64,000 bases of DNA from Planomonospora_B alba. GTDB taxonomy: Bacteria > Actinomycetota > Actinomycetes > Streptosporangiales > Streptosporangiaceae. The number at the start of each line of letters is the position of its first letter. Within the stretch, counting starts at the first letter, position 1. Positions 8,513-16,568 of this stretch are shown here, one piece after another. Below the pieces are notes generated by a model. The model did no database searches. It was not told the origin of the DNA and saw only the letters and a list, made by a program, of their open reading frames with translations. Location of the stretch: NCBI RefSeq assembly GCF_039534085.1, contig NZ_BAAAUT010000043.1:3552-67551 (forward strand), read 5' to 3'. Made by a program: the position numbers and the translations under genes.

Positions 8513-10387
8513 TCACGCCTGGGAGCTGAACTGGGTGCGGTAGAGCTCGGCGTAGACGCCGCCGGCGGCCAGCAGCTCCTCGTGACGGCCCCGCTCGGCG
8601 ACCCGGCCGTCGGCGATCACCAGGATCTGGTCGGCGTCGCGGATCGTGGACAGGCGGTGCGCGATGACCAGTGAGGTCCGCCCGGCCAGTGCGCTCTTCA
8701 GCGCCTGCTGCACCGCGGCCTCCGATTCGGAGTCCAGGTGGGCGGTGGCCTCGTCCAGCACGACCACCCGGGGCGCCTTGAGCAGCAGCCGGGCCAGGGC
8801 CAGGCGCTGCTTCTCGCCGCCGGACAGGCGGTAGCCCCGGTCGCCCACCACGGTGTCCAGCCCCTCGGGCAGCGACTCGACCAGCTCGGCGATCTGCGCG
8901 GCGCGCAGGGCCTCCCAGATCTCCTCGTCCGTCGCGCCGGGCCGGGCGTAGCGCAGGTTGGCCCCGATGGTGTCGTGGAACAGGTGCGCGTCCTGCATGA
9001 CGACGCCCACGGTCTCGCGCAGGGACTCCAGGGTGGCGTCGCGCACGTCCGTCCCGTTGATGCGGACCGCCCCCTCCTCCACGTCGTAGAGCCGGGAGAC
9101 CAGCGAGGTGATCGTCGTCTTGCCCGCGCCCGAGGGGCCGACCAGCGCGACCAGCTCGCCGGGGCGGGCGGTGAAGGAGACGCCGCGCAGCACGTCGTGG
9201 CTCTGCCCGGTGTCGGGCCGGGCCACCGCCTCCAGCGAGGCCAGCGAGACCTCCGAGGCCGCCGGGTAGCGGAAGCGCACGTCGTCGAACTCGATCGTCG
9301 CGGGGCCCTCCAGGACGGGTCGCGCGCCGGGCTTGTCGGCCACCATGGGCTCCAGGTCGAGCACCTCGAAGACCCGGTCGAAGCTGACCAGCGCGGTCAT
9401 CACGTCCACGTGCACGTTGGACAGGCTCGTCAGCGGGCCGTACAGGCGCATCAGGAGCGCGGTGAGCGCGACCAGCGTGCCGATCTCGAAGGCGCCGCCG
9501 ACCGCCAGCACGCCGCCGACGCCGTAGACCAGCGCGGTGGCCAGCGAGGCGATCAGGCCGAGGGCGACCCGGAAGACCGTCCCGTACATGCCGACGGTGA
9601 CGCCCACGTCGCGCACCCGGCCCGCCCGGACGGCGAAGGCGGCGGCCTCCTCGTCGGGGCGGCCGTACAGCTTGGCGACCATGGCGCCGGCGACGTTGAA
9701 GCGCTCGGTCATCATGGAGCTCATCTCGGCGTCGAGCTCCATCTGCTCGCGGGTGAGCCCGGACATCTTCCGCCCGACCCATCTGGCCGGGAAGAGGAAG
9801 ACCGGCAGCAGCACCAGGGCCACGAGGGTGATCTGCCAGGACAGGGCGAGCATGGTGCCCAGCACCAGCACCAGCATGACCACGTTGGACACGACCGACG
9901 ACAGGGTGCTGGTCAGCGCCCGCTGCGCGCCGATCACGTCGGTGTTCAGCCGGGAGACCAGGGCACCGGTCTGGGTCCGCATGAAGAACGCCACCGGCAT
10001 GCGCTGCACGTGGTCGAAGACCTCGGTGCGCAGGTTGTAGATCAGTCCTTCCCCGACGCGGGCGGAGAACCAGCGCTGGGCCATGCCGAGCGCGGCGTCC
10101 AGCACCGCGAGCCCGGCGATGGCCAGGGCCAGGCCGACGACGAGGCCGGCGTCCCCGGCCTCGATGCCGTCGTCGATGATGGCCCGCATCAGCAGCGGGT
10201 TGACGACCACGATGACCGAGCCGAGCACGACCAGCGCGAGGAAGGCGGCGATCTGCCGGGAGAACGGCCTGGCGTACCGCACGATCCTGCGGACCGTGCC
10301 CGGGGCCAGCCGCTCCTTGGTCACCGACCTGTCGCGCCGGAGCGAGCGCATCGCCTGGGGCCCGAAGCCCCCGCCCATCATCACCAC
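8513..10387 (-). CDS. ABC exporter, fused membrane and ATPase domains (MsbA/multidrug type)
   Basis: 624 aa. Residues 1-340 form an ABC-exporter membrane domain with about six helices (IAAFLALVVLGSVIVVV, VVSNVVMLVLVLGTMLAL and others). The ATPase domain follows: Walker A GPSGAGKTTI, signature LSGGEKQRLALARLL, Walker B VVVLDEATAHLDSES, and switch His in VIAHRLSTI. It probably works as a homodimer exporting lipids or drugs. The start is GTG in a GTG-GTG-ATG-ATG cluster, and its AGGAGG-type site overlaps a hairpin. It is transcribed after the enoyl-CoA hydratase gene but behind a hairpin at 10460-10480, so probably separately. Confidence 0.93.
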   Translation of the reverse strand: MVMMGGGFGPQAMRSLRRDRSVTKERLAPGTVRRIVRYARPFSRQIAAFLALVVLGSVIVVVNPLLMRAIIDDGIEAGDAGLVVGLALAIAGLAVLDAALGMAQRWFSARVGEGLIYNLRTEVFDHVQRMPVAFFMRTQTGALVSRLNTDVIGAQRALTSTLSSVVSNVVMLVLVLGTMLALSWQITLVALVLLPVFLFPARWVGRKMSGLTREQMELDAEMSSMMTERFNVAGAMVAKLYGRPDEEAAAFAVRAGRVRDVGVTVGMYGTVFRVALGLIASLATALVYGVGGVLAVGGAFEIGTLVALTALLMRLYGPLTSLSNVHVDVMTALVSFDRVFEVLDLEPMVADKPGARPVLEGPATIEFDDVRFRYPAASEVSLASLEAVARPDTGQSHDVLRGVSFTARPGELVALVGPSGAGKTTITSLVSRLYDVEEGAVRINGTDVRDATLESLRETVGVVMQDAHLFHDTIGANLRYARPGATDEEIWEALRAAQIAELVESLPEGLDTVVGDRGYRLSGGEKQRLALARLLLKAPRVVVLDEATAHLDSESEAAVQQALKSALAGRTSLVIAHRLSTIRDADQILVIADGRVAERGRHEELLAAGGVYAELYRTQFSSQA

Positions 10388-10395
10388 TGTGGCCT

Positions 10396-10424
10396 CCTCT
10401 CCCGAATCCGAGCGCCGGGAGAGG
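10396..10424 (-). promoter_or_regulatory. Hairpin partly enclosing the ABC exporter ribosome-binding site
   Basis: Nine-bp perfect arms (10396-10404 / 10416-10424) with an 11-nt loop. On the minus strand the second arm reads CGGGAGAGG and is followed by AGGCC, so half of the GGAGAGGAGG ribosome site is in the stem. This could modulate translation. Confidence 0.4.
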
Positions 10425-10459
10425 GTACGCGATTCCCGTATCAGCTCCGGGCGAACAGC

Positions 10460-10480
10460 GGCCCGCCGAGGCGGCGGGCC
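10460..10480 (-). terminator. Hairpin downstream of the enoyl-CoA hydratase gene
   Basis: Perfect 9-bp arms GGCCCGCCG/CGGCGGGCC with a 3-nt loop, 37 bp past the enoyl-CoA hydratase stop. No T-tract. Confidence 0.5.
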
Positions 10481-10516
10481 TTCCCGCCGTCGCGGACGGC
10501 CCGCCGCCCGCGCGGA

Positions 10517-11320
10517 TCAGCCGAACAGCGCCTTGATCCGCATCATCTGCTCCTGCCGCTCGGCCGCGCACTGCTCCTCCAGCGTGCGCCCCGCGGCGCC
10601 CTGGAGCAGCCGCTTGGTGGCCGTCGCGGCGTCCCGGTTGGTCGACAGCAGCGCGGCCGCCAGGTCCCGTACGGCCTGCGCCAGCTCGTCACGGGCGACG
10701 ACCAGCTCGGCCAGGCCGATCCTGGCCGCCTCCTCCGCGCCCACGGTGCGGGCCGTGAGGCAGATCTCCACGGCGCGGGAGAGGCCGACGAGGTCGACCA
10801 GCGGCTTGGTCCCGGTCAGGTCGGGCACCAGGCCGAGCGCGGGCTCCTTCATGCAGAACCTGACGTCGTCCGCCACGATCCTCAGGTCGCAGGCGAGCGC
10901 CAGCTGGAAGCCCGCTCCGACGGCGTGTCCCTGGACGGCGGCGATCGAGACGATGTCCGGCCGCCGCAACCACATGAAGCCCTGCTGCGCCTGCGCGATC
11001 CGCTCGTCGAAAGCCTTGCCGTCGAGCGTGGCGGTGCTCGCGAACGAACCCTGCCCCGGAACCCCCTCCGGGGTGAACATCCGCAGGTCGATGCCTGCCG
11101 AGAAGGACGGCCCCTCACCTTGGACCACGACGACTCTCACCTGCTGCGGCAGGTCCTCACCGATTCGAGCCAGCGCCGACCACGTCGCGAACGTCTGCGC
11201 GTTCCGCTTCTCCGGCCGGGCCAGCGTGACCGTCGCGATCTCGCCGTCCACCTCGAAACGCAGGCCGACCTCCTCGGGGGAGATCTCCTCCGAACGTCCC
11301 CCGTGCGCCACTTCCGTCAT
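10517..11320 (-). CDS. Enoyl-CoA hydratase/isomerase family protein
   Basis: 267 aa from ATG at 11320, chosen because GGGAG lies 8 nt upstream; an in-frame ATG at 11335 has no such site. Crotonase-fold marks: oxyanion-hole segment FSAGIDLRMF, and IAAVQGHAVGAGFQLALACDLRI. The classical hydratase Glu pair is partly replaced: the second position reads KEPALGLVPDLTGTK (Glu, then Asp). It probably acts on an acyl-CoA in fatty-acid or amino-acid breakdown; the precise substrate is unclear. A small HTH gene lies just upstream on the same strand. Confidence 0.88.
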   Translation of the reverse strand: MTEVAHGGRSEEISPEEVGLRFEVDGEIATVTLARPEKRNAQTFATWSALARIGEDLPQQVRVVVVQGEGPSFSAGIDLRMFTPEGVPGQGSFASTATLDGKAFDERIAQAQQGFMWLRRPDIVSIAAVQGHAVGAGFQLALACDLRIVADDVRFCMKEPALGLVPDLTGTKPLVDLVGLSRAVEICLTARTVGAEEAARIGLAELVVARDELAQAVRDLAAALLSTNRDAATATKRLLQGAAGRTLEEQCAAERQEQMMRIKALFG

Positions 11321-11451
11321 CGCCCGTTCTCCCATGTGTGCGCCGTCTGTCACGCCCGAGCCTACCGGCTTCTCTAGAATGAAGTTCGGCAGGCTCGGGG
11401 TGACGGGCAAGCGTGAGGACGAGCGGCTGCGGTCGCGCGTTCCAAGGCGGC

Positions 11452-11667
11452 TCAGCGCTTGGACTTACCCCGGGTGGCGCCGCCACGCCCGCGCAGAGTC
11501 ACACCGGACTCGCTCAGGATGCGGTGGATGAACCCGTAGGACCGGCCGGTCGAAGCGGCGAGCGCCCGGATGCTCTCCCCCGAGCTGTAGCGCTTCTTCA
11601 GATCAGCGGCCAGTTTTTCACGGTCGGCCCCGGTGACCCGGGTGCCCTTCTTGAGAGTCTCGGCCAC
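11452..11667 (-). CDS. Small helix-turn-helix DNA-binding protein
   Basis: 71 aa, very basic. Residues 15-55 form a resolvase/SpoIIID-like HTH (LKKRYSSGESIRALAASTGRSYGFIHRILSESG is the core, here described by its two helices SIRALAAS and YGFIHRIL). The tail is Gly/Arg/Lys-rich (RGRGGATRGKSKR). The start is GTG with a strong AGGAGGT site 6 nt upstream. Similar short HTH proteins are widespread in actinobacteria; their targets are mostly unknown. It sits between the ABC-F gene (upstream) and the enoyl-CoA hydratase gene (downstream), all on the minus strand. Confidence 0.8.
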   Translation of the reverse strand: MAETLKKGTRVTGADREKLAADLKKRYSSGESIRALAASTGRSYGFIHRILSESGVTLRGRGGATRGKSKR

Positions 11668-11781
11668 GAGCTACCTCCTGTAGTGCCAGACTTCCGCAGC
11701 GTTACTCCGCCATGATCAGTCATTTCCGCGGGATCGGCTACCTACTCCCAGGGAAAAGATCCGTACCCGCTCAAATTGAGA

Positions 11782-13380
11782 TCAGGCAAGTGCCACAAGA
11801 TCGGAAAATTCATCACTCCACGCGTCTTCGACTCCGTCCGGCAGCAAGATCACCCTATCCGGCTGCAGGGCGTCGACAGCACCCTCATCGTGCGTGACGA
11901 GTACAATAGCCCCAGAATAGGACTTCAGTGCCGAGAGCACTTGTTCCCGGCTTGCCGGGTCGAGGTTGTTGGTGGGCTCGTCCAGCAGCAGGACGTTGGC
12001 CGCCGACAGCACCAGGGTCGCCAGGGCCAGGCGCGTCTTCTCGCCGCCGGACAGCACCCCGGCCGGCTTGTCCACGTCGTCCCCGGTGAACAGGAACGAC
12101 CCCAGGACCTTGCGCAGCTCGACGTCGGGCAGGTCGCCGGCGGCCGAGCGCATGTTCTCCAGCACCGTGCGGCCGGCGTCGAGCGTCTCGTGCTCCTGCG
12201 CGTAGTAGCCCAGCTTGAGCCCGTGGCCCGCCCTGACCTCGCCGGTGTCGGGCTTCTCCAGCCCGCCGAGGATGCGCAGCAGCGTGGTCTTGCCCGCGCC
12301 GTTCAGGCCCAGGATGACGACCCGGGAGCCGCGGTCCACCGCGACGTTCACGTCGGTGAACACCTCCAGCGAGCCGTAGGACTTCGACAGTTCGACGGCC
12401 GTCAGCGGGGTGCGCCCGCACGGCGCGGGGTCGGGGAAGCGCAGCCGGGCCACCTTGTCGCCGCGCCGTTCCGCCTCCAGGCCGGACAGCAGGCGCTCGG
12501 CGCGGCGCTGCATGTCCTGGGCCGCCTTGGCCTTGGTCGCCTTGGCCCGCATCTTGTCGGCCTGCGCCAGCAGCGCCGAGGCCTGCTTCTCGGCGTTGGC
12601 CCGCTCGCGCCTGCGGCGCTTCTCGTCGGTCTCCCGCTGGGCCAGATAGGCCTTCCAGCCGACGTTGTAGGTGTCGACCACCGCCCGGTTGGCGTCCAGG
12701 TGGAGGACCCGGTTTACCGTCGCCTCGAGAAGCCCCACATCGTGGCTGATAATGATCAAACCGCCCTGATGGGAGCGCAAAAAATCGCGGAGCCACGCGA
12801 TCGAATCCGCGTCGAGGTGGTTTGTGGGCTCGTCGAGCAGGAGAGTCTCGGCCCCGCTGAACAGGATCCGGGCCAGCTCCACCCGCCGCCGCTGGCCTCC
12901 GGACAGGGTCGCCAGCGGCTGGCCCAGCACCCGGTCGGGCAGTCCGAGGCTGGAGGCGATCGAGGCCGCCTCCGACTCCGCCGCGTAGCCGCCCAGCACG
13001 TGCAGCCGGTCCTCCAGCCGCCCGTAGGCGCGCACCGCGCGGTCCCGGGTGCGCTCGTCCGCCGACGACATGCCCTGCTCCGCCTCGCGCAGCTCGCGCA
13101 GGACCTGGTCGAGCCCGCGGGCCGACAGGATGCGGTCGCGGGCGATGACGTGCAGGTCGCCGGTGCGCGGGTCCTGAGGCAGGTAGCCCACCGCGCCGGT
13201 GGTGGTGACCGTGCCCGCCGCGGGCAGCGCCTCGCCCGCGAGCACCTTGGTCAGCGTGGTCTTCCCGGCGCCGTTGCGCCCCACGAGACCGATCTTGTCC
13301 CCGGGGTTCACCCGGAACGACGCGCCCTCGATGAGCAGCCGGGCCCCGGCGCGCAGTTCGATGTCAGAAGCAATGATCAT
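11782..13380 (-). CDS. ABC-F family ATPase (ribosome-associated)
   Basis: 532 aa, soluble, with two ATPase domains and no membrane domain. First Walker A: GLVGRNGAGKTTL; signature LSGGQRRRVELARIL; Walker B LLLDEPTNHLD. Second: GLNGAGKTTLLRIL; signature LSGGEKTRLALATLV; LLLDEPTNNLD. Between them is a highly charged linker (residues about 250-320, rich in R/K/E/A) corresponding to the P-site tRNA interaction motif of ABC-F proteins. Family members bind the ribosomal E site and relieve stalling or protect from antibiotics. I chose ATG 13380 (MIIASDIELRAGARLL), which fits the family N-terminus; a GTG at 13395 is an alternative. Confidence 0.92.
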   Translation of the reverse strand: MIIASDIELRAGARLLIEGASFRVNPGDKIGLVGRNGAGKTTLTKVLAGEALPAAGTVTTTGAVGYLPQDPRTGDLHVIARDRILSARGLDQVLRELREAEQGMSSADERTRDRAVRAYGRLEDRLHVLGGYAAESEAASIASSLGLPDRVLGQPLATLSGGQRRRVELARILFSGAETLLLDEPTNHLDADSIAWLRDFLRSHQGGLIIISHDVGLLEATVNRVLHLDANRAVVDTYNVGWKAYLAQRETDEKRRRRERANAEKQASALLAQADKMRAKATKAKAAQDMQRRAERLLSGLEAERRGDKVARLRFPDPAPCGRTPLTAVELSKSYGSLEVFTDVNVAVDRGSRVVILGLNGAGKTTLLRILGGLEKPDTGEVRAGHGLKLGYYAQEHETLDAGRTVLENMRSAAGDLPDVELRKVLGSFLFTGDDVDKPAGVLSGGEKTRLALATLVLSAANVLLLDEPTNNLDPASREQVLSALKSYSGAIVLVTHDEGAVDALQPDRVILLPDGVEDAWSDEFSDLVALA

Positions 13381-13590
13381 GGCTGGCGGAAACACTCCCA
13401 GGGTGGGGGAAACACGGGCTCACTACGTCGCTGCGACCGGACCCGCCGCGCACCGTCTCTCCCGGCTCTCGGCCCGGCCGTCCCGCCCGGTCGCGGGCGG
13501 CGTCAACCGGGAGTGCGCATACCGATCAGTGTACGGCGCGCCCGCACCTCCTCCTCCCCGTCCGGCCGGACCGGCCGTCCCCGGACGGGC

Positions 13591-13629
13591 CGCCTCCGAA
13601 GCGTGGAGGCGCCGCGGAAGGACCGCGGC
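13591..13629 (-). terminator. Two adjacent hairpins after the acVLRF1 gene
   Basis: CGCCTCC/GGAGGCG (13591-13597 / 13605-13611) and GCCGCGG/CCGCGGC (13611-13617 / 13623-13629), both perfect, 31 bp past the stop of the minus-strand gene. Confidence 0.5.
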
Positions 13630-13659
13630 GGGGGCGCGGAGGGGATCGGAGGGGCGCCG

Positions 13660-14316
13660 TCAGAGGGGGTCGACGACCCTGATCCGCACCGCGCGGAACT
13701 GCGCCGGGGTGCCGGCCAGCACCGCCAGGCGAGGGTCGGGGACCGTCAGGAAGGGCTCGGCCTCCAGCGCGAAGACCGCCTCCAGCCGGCGGTCGGCCCG
13801 CAGCGCGTCCACCGCCCGCCGGTCCCCGCCCAGGATCACCGCCTCCAGCTCGCCGGTGTGCGGGCCGAGGATCCGCAGCGCCACCTCGGCCGCCGCCTCG
13901 TGCGCCTGGTCCACCTGCTTCTCCCGGCGCCGGGCGAAGCGCCGCTGCGACCAGCCGCCCGCCGCGCTGCGCCCGTGGACCGGCCGCGAGCCGACCTTGG
14001 AGGAGACCAGCGCGTCCCCCTGGAAGATCCCGGCCGCGTGGCCGCCGAGCCGTACCAGCAGCACGCCCACCCTGCGCTCGCGGCGCGCGTGGGTGGTCAG
14101 GCGGGCCAGCGGGCCGCCGCCGGAGGCGGTCAGCGGCGGGAACGGCACGCGGCACTCGGCCACCGCGCCGTCGGCGCCGGTGATCCGCACCACCTCGTCG
14201 GTGGCGGCCGCCTCCAGCGCGCCGTGCCGCTCGGCGAACCCGTCGATCCAGCGGCCCAGCCGCTCCGGACCCACCGAGACCCATCGCCCCCCGCCGGCGG
14301 CCGGTCGTGACGTCAT
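13660..14316 (-). CDS. acVLRF1-family peptidyl-tRNA hydrolase (actinobacterial Vms1-like release factor)
   Basis: 218 aa. The N-terminus GGRWVSVGPERLGRWIDGF and the core motif GRSAAGGWSQRRFARRR match the VLRF1 group; the Gln in 'GGWSQRRF' corresponds to the residue needed for peptidyl-tRNA cleavage in Vms1/ANKZF1. The rest resembles an eRF1 domain-2 fold (ALRILGPHTGELEAVILGGDRRAVDALRADRRL). Known role of the group: releasing nascent chains from stalled large ribosomal subunits. The ATG is preceded by TAGGGT with a 7-nt gap, so the mRNA is probably leaderless. The upstream EAL-CBS gene is on the same strand. An ABC-F translation factor lies just downstream, so two ribosome-rescue type proteins are neighbours. 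Confidence 0.82.
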   Translation of the reverse strand: MTSRPAAGGGRWVSVGPERLGRWIDGFAERHGALEAAATDEVVRITGADGAVAECRVPFPPLTASGGGPLARLTTHARRERRVGVLLVRLGGHAAGIFQGDALVSSKVGSRPVHGRSAAGGWSQRRFARRREKQVDQAHEAAAEVALRILGPHTGELEAVILGGDRRAVDALRADRRLEAVFALEAEPFLTVPDPRLAVLAGTPAQFRAVRIRVVDPL

Positions 14317-14323
14317 GCCCCGG

Positions 14324-14329
14324 ACCCTA
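14324..14329 (-). promoter_or_regulatory. -10 element for leaderless acVLRF1 mRNA
   Basis: TAGGGT on the minus strand, 7 nt before the ATG; there is no ribosome site. Confidence 0.5.
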
Positions 14330-14423
14330 CCCGGGCCCGCTCCCCCGCGCCGCAGCCGCGGGCCCGCTCCCGCGCCGTCCGCCGCGCCGGGACCGCCCGC
14401 CCGGTACGGCGGGCGGCGCGGGC

Positions 14424-15896
14424 TCACTGCCGCTGCATGCCCGCCACCTGCCGGATCAGGTCCGCGACGCGGACGATGCCCATGCACCGGCCCACCTCGT
14501 CGGTGACGACCAGGTCGTCGTAGACGCGCTCGGCGTCGCGCCCGGCGACCTGCATGGCGGCGATCGCCGGGGTGGTCCTGGGCACCGAGCGCACCGGGTC
14601 GGCCAGCCGGGCGGCGGGCTTCTTGCCGTGCAGGGCGTGGCCGTACCGGCTGGCGATGGCCAGCAGGAAGCGGCTCCGGTCCAGGCTGGCCTTCGGCCGC
14701 TGGTACTCGTCGACCAGGATCACGCTGCTGATCGAGGGCTCGCCGCTGAAGGTCCCGACCGCCTCCTCGGCGGTGGCCTCCTCCGGGAGCGTCACCGCGG
14801 GCAGCAGGAACTCCTGCACCCGGGGGCCGAGCAGCAGCTTCGCCGGCTCCGGCTCGGCGACGGGCAGCGGCACCTGGACCCGGCCGGAGGGGCCGGGGAC
14901 CAGCAGCGGGCCGTACGCCAGCCGCACCCCCCACCGGCGGACCGCCGCGAGCTGGGCGTCGTCCTCCACGCCGGGGGCCAGCACGTGCGCGCCCGCGTTC
15001 CGGGCGAGGGCCGCCAGCGATCCGGCCAGCGCCGCCCGGCGCGGGTCGCGCGCCGCGTTCGCCACCAGCCCGGCGGAGAGCACCACCAGGTACGGCGCGG
15101 CGTCGGCCAGCAGGTCCAGCGGGAGGTGGGCGGTGCCCAGGTCACCCACCGCGATCAGGTAGCCGATGGCGCGCAGCCCCTCCAGCCCGGCGAGCAGGGG
15201 CCGGCGGTCGGTCTCGGCGAAGCCGCCGCGGAGCACCAGGATGATCTCGCGGGGGCGCCGCCCGCAGACCCGCAGCGCCTCGTGGAGCGGGGCCAGGACC
15301 GCCGAACCGCCGACCACCGCCCGGGTGGGCAGGCTGAGGACCAGCGGGAGCGCGGGGGCCTTCCGGGACACCGCGAGCACGGTCCTGGCCAGGGCGACGA
15401 CGTCCCCGTGGCCCGAGCCACCCTCCCCCAGGTCGTCCCCGAACGTCTGGAGCGCGATGACGCCTCCGGTGTCGAGGTCGACGATCGGTGCGAGGCCCAC
15501 CCTGCCTCCGGGGCCTCCGGGGCCTCCGGGGCCTCCGGGGCCTCCGGAGTCCGCCGGGCCCGCGGGCTCGCCGGGGCCCGCGGGTCCGGCGGTATGCCGG
15601 AAGGGCGCACCCCCCGCGTAGGAGTCCTGCTCGAAGGAGGCACCCCCCGCGTAGGGACCGTGGGCGGCCGGGTGCCCGGCGGCCCCCCCGCCCGCCGGGC
15701 GGGGCGCGACCGTCTGCGGCGCGACGCCCGGCACGCCACCCGGCGCGGCCGCCGGCACCGTGCCGGGGACGGGACCCGGCGCCGTGCCGGGGACGGGGCC
15801 CGCGAACGGGACCGCGCCCGGCGCCGCGGGAGCCTGCGGATGGGGGTGCGTGTTGGTCGGCACGTTCAGAGAATGGCCCCGCGCCGCCCGCGGCAT
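14424..15896 (-). CDS. Degenerate EAL domain protein with C-terminal CBS-like region
   Basis: 490 aa. Residues 1-135 are Pro/Ala/Gly-rich and disordered, including a GGP repeat (118-131). Residues 136-335 follow the EAL phosphodiesterase fold, but each catalytic position is changed: EAL becomes ALQ (IVDLDTGGVIALQ), DDFGTG becomes GDLGTA (252-256), the Lys after it is Val (LVVLSAGLV), and EGVE becomes PGVE (308-311). It should not hydrolyse c-di-GMP. Residues 356-490 look like the CBS region found after EAL domains (SSVILVDEYQRPK, SRYGHALHGKKP, YDDLVVTDEVGRCMGIVRV). It may sense or scaffold. Start uncertain: ATG 15896 or GTG 15863; neither has a clear ribosome site. Confidence 0.78.
   Translation of the reverse strand: MPRAARGHSLNVPTNTHPHPQAPAAPGAVPFAGPVPGTAPGPVPGTVPAAAPGGVPGVAPQTVAPRPAGGGAAGHPAAHGPYAGGASFEQDSYAGGAPFRHTAGPAGPGEPAGPADSGGPGGPGGPGGPGGRVGLAPIVDLDTGGVIALQTFGDDLGEGGSGHGDVVALARTVLAVSRKAPALPLVLSLPTRAVVGGSAVLAPLHEALRVCGRRPREIILVLRGGFAETDRRPLLAGLEGLRAIGYLIAVGDLGTAHLPLDLLADAAPYLVVLSAGLVANAARDPRRAALAGSLAALARNAGAHVLAPGVEDDAQLAAVRRWGVRLAYGPLLVPGPSGRVQVPLPVAEPEPAKLLLGPRVQEFLLPAVTLPEEATAEEAVGTFSGEPSISSVILVDEYQRPKASLDRSRFLLAIASRYGHALHGKKPAARLADPVRSVPRTTPAIAAMQVAGRDAERVYDDLVVTDEVGRCMGIVRVADLIRQVAGMQRQ
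15504..15548. repeat. Five tandem 9-bp units encoding a GGP repeat
   Basis: Five copies of gcctccggg (the last one gcctccgga) in frame in the linker of the degenerate EAL gene. This is a likely site of length variation. Confidence 0.85.
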
Positions 15897-16001
15897 AAGC
15901 CGCGCGCGTCGATGTTCACCGACATTTCGCCGTTCGTTGAGCGGACGGTACGGTACGGCCGCCCGCCGCCGGGCACGGGCCGCGCCCGGCCCCCGCCGCC
16001 G

Positions 16002-16487
16002 CTAGAGCGCCAGGGCCCGGACCAGGAGGGCGAAGGCCACGGTGTTCGCCACCGCGCGGACGGCGTTCCAGCGGACCCAGCGGGCCTCGAACGCCTCCCG
16101 CACCGCGGCGGGGTCGGCGATCAGGCCCGGGTCCCCCGCCGCGTCGAGCGCGTTGTTGAGCGGGAGGTTGACCGCGAACGTCACGGCCAGCACCGCGCCG
16201 TACGCCACGAAGGCCGCCGCGATCCAGGGCAGCTCGGGACGGCCCAGGTGGAGCAGCCCGGAAACGGCGGTCAGCACCGCCGCCCCGGCGAAGGCCGCGG
16301 CGAACCACCCGTTGAGGATCGCCACGTTGATCCGCTGCATCGCCTCGACGAGGGTCCGGTCACCGGACCGGCCCAGCCCCGGCATCACCGAGACCGCGTA
16401 GGCGTAGAAGAGGCCCGCCATGAGGCCCGTCGCGATCGTGGCCGCGACCAGCGCCACGGTGCCCAGGGGGTGCGTGCTGTCGGTCAT
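16002..16487 (-). CDS. DUF1772 (anthrone oxygenase-like) membrane protein
   Basis: 161 aa with four hydrophobic helices: VALVAATIATGLMAGLFYAYAV, about 60-80 (AAAFAGAAVLTAVSGLL), about 85-105 (WIAAAFVAYGAVLAVTFAV) and a C-terminal one (AVANTVAFALLVRALAL). The segment PLNNALDAAG and the motif EARWVRWNAVRA are typical of DUF1772. The biochemical role in bacteria is unclear. It is divergent from an AraC-family regulator with about 80 bp between starts, the usual arrangement of a regulator and its target. Confidence 0.82.
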   Translation of the reverse strand: MTDSTHPLGTVALVAATIATGLMAGLFYAYAVSVMPGLGRSGDRTLVEAMQRINVAILNGWFAAAFAGAAVLTAVSGLLHLGRPELPWIAAAFVAYGAVLAVTFAVNLPLNNALDAAGDPGLIADPAAVREAFEARWVRWNAVRAVANTVAFALLVRALAL

Positions 16488-16555
16488 GCGGCCAGTCAAT
16501 CGCGGCGGGGGCCGCCGGGCCATGCGCGATGATCTCCGCTCCATGCGCGGATGTC

Positions 16556-16561
16556 TACAAT
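16556..16561 (+). promoter_or_regulatory. -10 element for leaderless AraC-family mRNA
   Basis: TACAAT, 7 nt before ATG 16569. This argues for 16569 rather than the in-frame ATG at 16551, which would be upstream of the transcript. Confidence 0.5.
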
Positions 16562-16568
16562 CGGCCGC

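Noticed and set aside
15504..15548. CRISPR-like short repeats
   Set aside because: Nine-bp contiguous units with no spacers, in frame inside a coding low-complexity linker.
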